42,694 nt of DNA from Alphaproteobacteria bacterium (GTDB lineage Bacteria; Pseudomonadota; Alphaproteobacteria; Caulobacterales; Aquidulcibacteraceae): assembly GCA_027484265.1 (NCBI GenBank), contig JAIXTH010000130.1, positions 1 to 42,694 of the forward strand, read 5' to 3'. A program made the position numbers and the translations under genes. Positions 39,896-42,694 of this stretch are shown here, piece after piece. How positions within the stretch are numbered: the first letter of the stretch is position 1; every line of letters begins with the position of its first letter. Under the pieces are notes generated by a model. It searched no databases. It was not told the origin of the DNA and saw only the letters and a program-made list of their open reading frames with translations.

Positions 39896-40729
39896 TCAGG
39901 TCTGGCCGGTGGGCCGTGTGGTGGAAGCGGACTGGAGCGGCTGTGCCAGCAGGGCCACCAGGCGCTGGTCCTCGGTGGCACGCCAGTCGTCGAGGCCGAT
40001 GCGTCCGTCAGGCGCGCCGGTCCGCAAGGTCCCCGCCAGCCGGTCCCAGACCGACAGCAGGTTGCCATAGGTGCTGTCGGTCCAGCGCGGGTCGGGGTGA
40101 TGGTGCACCAGGTGCAGGGCCGGAGTGATCACCACCGGGCGCAGGGCACGTTCCACAGGCTGGGGCAGGCGGATATTGGCATGGGTGATCAGGGCCATGG
40201 CCGCCAGCATACTCTCGAACAGCAATACCGCCGCTGGCGGCGCACCCAGCAGCACGATCACCGCACCCTTCCAGGCCAGCGACACCGCGATCTCGCCGGG
40301 ATGGAACCGCACGCCGGTGGTGAGGTCCATCACCGTGTCGGTGTGGTGCACCCGGTGCAGCCGCCACAGCCAGGGCAGCTTGTGGAACATCAGGTGCTGG
40401 AACCAGATCGCGCAGTCGAGCACCAGCCACGCCACCAGCACCACCAGCCAGCCGTCGCCAGCTCCCAGCCAGTTGAGCAGGCCAAAGCCCGCCGCCTGCG
40501 CCCACACCGCCACCGCCACCAGCCCCGCTGGCACCAGCAGGCGCGCGAGCCCCCAGCCCGCCGCACCCAGCAGCAGATTCACCCCCTGGCGGGCTGTCAC
40601 GCCCGCAGGCGCACCGCGCGCCGGCGCCAGCCGCTCGGCCACCGCCAGCCCCGCTATCAGCGCCAGCGGCACCAGGATGCGGGGGTCGGCGGCAGCCTGC
40701 AGCCAGGGCGGAAGGCCGGAGATGTCCAT
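39896..40729 (-). CDS. Membrane fatty acid / sterol hydroxylase
   Basis: The 277-residue protein has about four membrane helices and the di-iron histidine clusters of the fatty-acid-hydroxylase / sterol-desaturase superfamily: HLMFH, then HRVHHTD and later HLVHHHPD. The segment TTGVRFHPGEIAVSL between them is typical of the family. It should use oxygen and electrons to hydroxylate or desaturate a lipid; the substrate is not evident. It starts 12 bases after the acyl-CoA dehydrogenase stop and precedes the NADP-dependent reductase, which suggests a shared pathway. Electrons could come from the ferredoxin pair at 22062-23680, a speculation. Confidence 0.92.
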   Translation of the reverse strand: MDISGLPPWLQAAADPRILVPLALIAGLAVAERLAPARGAPAGVTARQGVNLLLGAAGWGLARLLVPAGLVAVAVWAQAAGFGLLNWLGAGDGWLVVLVAWLVLDCAIWFQHLMFHKLPWLWRLHRVHHTDTVMDLTTGVRFHPGEIAVSLAWKGAVIVLLGAPPAAVLLFESMLAAMALITHANIRLPQPVERALRPVVITPALHLVHHHPDPRWTDSTYGNLLSVWDRLAGTLRTGAPDGRIGLDDWRATEDQRLVALLAQPLQSASTTRPTGQT

Positions 40730-40741
40730 GGGGCCGCGAGG

Positions 40742-41974
40742 CTACAGCCCCAGCACCATCTTGGCCATGATGTTGCGCTGGATCTCGTTCGAGCCGGCAT
40801 AGATCGAGGTCTTGCGGTAATTGAGATAGGCCGGAGCGGTGGCCGCGGCATAATCCGGTACCGGGAACGGATCATTGCTGCGCCTGTCGATGATCGCCCA
40901 GCTGTCGGCCACGAACGGCACCGCACTGGCGCCTACCGCCTCCAGCGCCAGCTCCGAGATCGCCTGCTGCATCTCCGAGCCCTTGCACTTGAGCATCGAC
41001 GAGGCCGCCCCCACCGACTGGCCGGATGACAGGCCCGAGAAGATCTTCAGCTCGGTGGCATCCAGCGCCGCCACCTGGATTTCCATCTCCGCCAGCTTGC
41101 GGGCAAAGTCCGGATCCTCCACCAGCGGCGCCCCGCCAGCCATCTCCACCGCCGCGATCCGCCGCACCTTCTTGAGCGCGTTCTTCAGCCCGGGGGCATA
41201 GGCATTGCCGCGCTCGAACTCGAGCAGGTACTTGGCATAGGTCCAGCCCTTGCCCTCCTCGCCGATCAGGTTCTCGGCGGGGACGAACACGTCCTCATAG
41301 AAGACCTGGTTGATCTCCTGCTGGCCCTCCACCGGCCCGTCGAGGGTCGGCAGCGGGCGGATCGAGATGCCGGGGGTCTTCATGTCCACCAGGATGAAGC
41401 TGATGCCGTTCTGCGGCTTGGCTTCCTGGCTGGTGCGCACCAGGTTGAACATCCAGTCGGCCCACTGGGCGTGGGTGGTCCAGATCTTGGAGCCGTTCAG
41501 CACATAGCCGGGCACGCCGTCGCGCACCGTCTTCTCGGCGCGCATCTGCAGGCTGGCGAGGTCGGAGCCCGAGCCCGGCTCGGAATAGCCCTGGCACCAC
41601 CAGATGTCCGACGCCAGGATCGGCGGCAGGTGGCGGCGCTTCTGCTCGTCATTGCCGAAGGCCATGATCACGGGCGCCACCATCTTCAAGCCCATGGGCG
41701 ACACGATCGGACAGCCAGCCGCCGCCGTCTCCATCGCGAACACATAGCGCTGGGTGGGGGTCCAGCCCGGGCCGCCAAACTCCACAGGCCAGTCCGGAGC
41801 GATCCAGCCCTTCTCGTACAGCCTCTTCTGCCAGGCCACCTGGCCGTCCTTGTCGAGATAGCCGTTCTTGGACAGCGCCATCTTGGCCCGCAGCCTGGGG
41901 TCATAGGCCTGCGCGATCCACGCGCGCACCTCGTCGCGGAAGGCGAGGTCTTCCGGCTTGAATTCCAGTTCCAT
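40742..41974 (-). CDS. Acyl-CoA dehydrogenase
   Basis: The 410-residue flavoenzyme has an N-terminal helical domain (MELEFKPEDLAFRDEVRAW), a middle beta domain (CQGYSEPGSGSDLASLQ, then NGSKIWTTHAQWADW) and a C-terminal helical domain ending YAGSNEIQRNIMAKMVLGL. FAD-binding features are present. In the classical medium-chain enzymes the catalytic Glu is in YEGT; here the motif is YAGS, so the base must sit elsewhere, as in other subgroups. The subgroup is common in steroid, pimeloyl or branched acyl-CoA catabolism, and the exact substrate is uncertain. It follows the ABM gene by 18 bases. Confidence 0.9.
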   Translation of the reverse strand: MELEFKPEDLAFRDEVRAWIAQAYDPRLRAKMALSKNGYLDKDGQVAWQKRLYEKGWIAPDWPVEFGGPGWTPTQRYVFAMETAAAGCPIVSPMGLKMVAPVIMAFGNDEQKRRHLPPILASDIWWCQGYSEPGSGSDLASLQMRAEKTVRDGVPGYVLNGSKIWTTHAQWADWMFNLVRTSQEAKPQNGISFILVDMKTPGISIRPLPTLDGPVEGQQEINQVFYEDVFVPAENLIGEEGKGWTYAKYLLEFERGNAYAPGLKNALKKVRRIAAVEMAGGAPLVEDPDFARKLAEMEIQVAALDATELKIFSGLSSGQSVGAASSMLKCKGSEMQQAISELALEAVGASAVPFVADSWAIIDRRSNDPFPVPDYAAATAPAYLNYRKTSIYAGSNEIQRNIMAKMVLGL

Positions 41975-41992
41975 GTCAGTGCTCTCCGCAGA

Positions 41993-42283
41993 TCAGAATA
42001 CGGCCGGTCCCTGGGACAGCTTGGGCGCACCGCCCAGCAGCGGGCCGATCTTGCCGATCAGCTCGGCCATGTGGCCGGTCTTGCCATGGGCATCGAGCGC
42101 GGCCTGGTCGGCATAGAGCTCGAGCATGAAATAGCCGTTGGGCGTCTTCTCGTCGCGGCACAGCTGATAGACCACCGCGCCGGGCTCATTGGCCTTCACG
42201 GTGGTGACGAATTCGGCCAGCAGCTTCTCGAACTCGGCGTTCTTGCCTTCGGCGCAGACGAACTGGGCGCAGATTCCGATCAT
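41993..42283 (-). CDS. ABM-domain (putative quinol) monooxygenase
   Basis: The 96-residue protein has the dimeric alpha/beta barrel of the antibiotic biosynthesis monooxygenase (ABM) domain: MIGICAQFVCAEGKNAEFEKLLAEF (in part), EPGAVVYQLCRDE, and FMLELYADQAALDAHGKTGHM. Small ABM proteins act as cofactor-less oxygenases of quinols or have unknown roles. The start at 42283 agrees with the domain start; the longer open frame to 42457 is not supported. It is probably the first gene of the operon with acyl-CoA dehydrogenase, hydroxylase and reductase. Confidence 0.9.
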   Translation of the reverse strand: MIGICAQFVCAEGKNAEFEKLLAEFVTTVKANEPGAVVYQLCRDEKTPNGYFMLELYADQAALDAHGKTGHMAELIGKIGPLLGGAPKLSQGPAVF

Positions 42284-42337
42284 GGCGGTGTCTCCCTGAG
42301 AGTGGCCGGCCCGGCTCGCGCGGACCTTCAGCGCACT

Positions 42338-42343
42338 GTTATA
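42338..42343 (-). promoter_or_regulatory. Weak candidate -10 element for the ABM operon
   Basis: TATAAC on the minus strand (GTTATA on plus) lies about 55 bases before the ABM start. No convincing -35 is found at 17 bases upstream, so support is weak. Confidence 0.2.
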
Positions 42344-42481
42344 GGGAGCTGGCGGCTGGTGGGAAGGGGGATCGTGACGTGCACCGGCCAACAGGCCTGC
42401 AGGGCAGCAGGCGGTTGCCGGCGGATGTCGCAGCGGCACCAGCGCCTCTCCCAGCACCTGCGCCCCCGGCGTCTGCCGGGG

Positions 42482-42694
42482 TCAGGACCAGTGGGGGGCT
42501 GCGTCGGGGAGCCAGTCGGGCCAGGGGCGGTTCGGGGCGAGCAGGCGGACGCGCGGCCCGTCGCTGGCGGCCGGTGGCAGCGGGGCCAGCGGCGGCGGGC
42601 GGCTGCGGCTGCGGATGCGGATGTCGTGGGCCAGGGCGCTGAAGGTCAGGCCGGCCTCGGTGCTCCACAGCCTGCGCACGGTGCCCGGCACCCG
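42482..42694 (-). CDS. C-terminal part of an unrecognised protein, cut by the window edge
   Basis: The last 70 residues of a minus-strand gene extend beyond the right end. It reads RVPGTVRRLWSTEAGLTFSAL, then DIRIRSRSRPPPLAPLPP, and ends RPWPDWLPDAAPHWS before a TGA stop. Third codon positions are strongly GC-biased, as in the real genes here, which supports it being coding. No family is recognisable from this fragment. It is 198 bases upstream of the ABM gene on the same strand, so co-transcription is possible. Confidence 0.45.
   Translation of the reverse strand, partial: RVPGTVRRLWSTEAGLTFSALAHDIRIRSRSRPPPLAPLPPAASDGPRVRLLAPNRPWPDWLPDAAPHWS

Overview
The window is GC-rich DNA from an alphaproteobacterium. 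Support for this is a ribosomal protein S9 of 162 residues with an acidic N-terminal extension, a GatC-GatA pair next to a DUF2794 protein, a ccmI-ccmE-ccmF-ccmH block, and the neighbouring DUF1800 and DUF1501 genes. Genes are densely packed, with many ATGA or TAATG overlaps. I cannot place it below class level with confidence; a Sphingomonadales-like or Rhodospirillales-like genome would fit. Nearly all of it looks like ordinary chromosome; there is no phage, integrase, insertion sequence, tRNA, rRNA or CRISPR array that I can see.

Layout. 1-596 has no convincing gene but holds a long imperfect palindrome (233-387) and, at the left edge, half of a second copy. 597-3034 is a PepSY protein, response regulator and histidine kinase operon. 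3142-4524 is an unrecognised helical protein. 4632-9077 is the cytochrome c maturation block. 9162-10139 is a secreted legumain-like C13 peptidase, tail to tail with an M15 peptidase (to 11287). Next come riboflavin synthase, ribosomal protein S21, malic enzyme and a Tat-exported amine oxidase. 16482-19778 is a DUF1800/DUF1501 export pair, and 20001-20774 a DUF1330 protein. rplM-rpsI (20958-21913) ends at a clear terminator. 22062-23680 encodes a ferredoxin reductase and ferredoxin; 23820-24668 a MoxR ATPase broken by an in-frame stop. pabB-pabC and gatC-gatA follow.

28987-32753 is an accessory catabolic region: DUF2794, an HxlR regulator, a divergent SDR gene (also broken by an in-frame stop), a DsbA-fold isomerase, a thioesterase and a nitroreductase. 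Then a lytic transglycosylase, a Phd/PIN toxin-antitoxin pair with an operator over its promoter and start codon, and an ABC exporter. 37276-38704 has two exported pentapeptide-repeat paralogues in tandem. 38842-42283 is a four-gene lipid-type operon (ABM monooxygenase, acyl-CoA dehydrogenase, membrane hydroxylase, NADP-dependent reductase). The window closes inside one more minus-strand gene.

The observations most worth checking are the long palindromic repeat family at the left edge, the two genes interrupted by single in-frame stops where a Glu codon would fit, an rpsU gene with no standard start codon at the conserved position, the apparently leaderless toxin-antitoxin promoter, and the paired exported pentapeptide proteins. 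I did not find a clearly new multi-gene defence or biosynthetic system.
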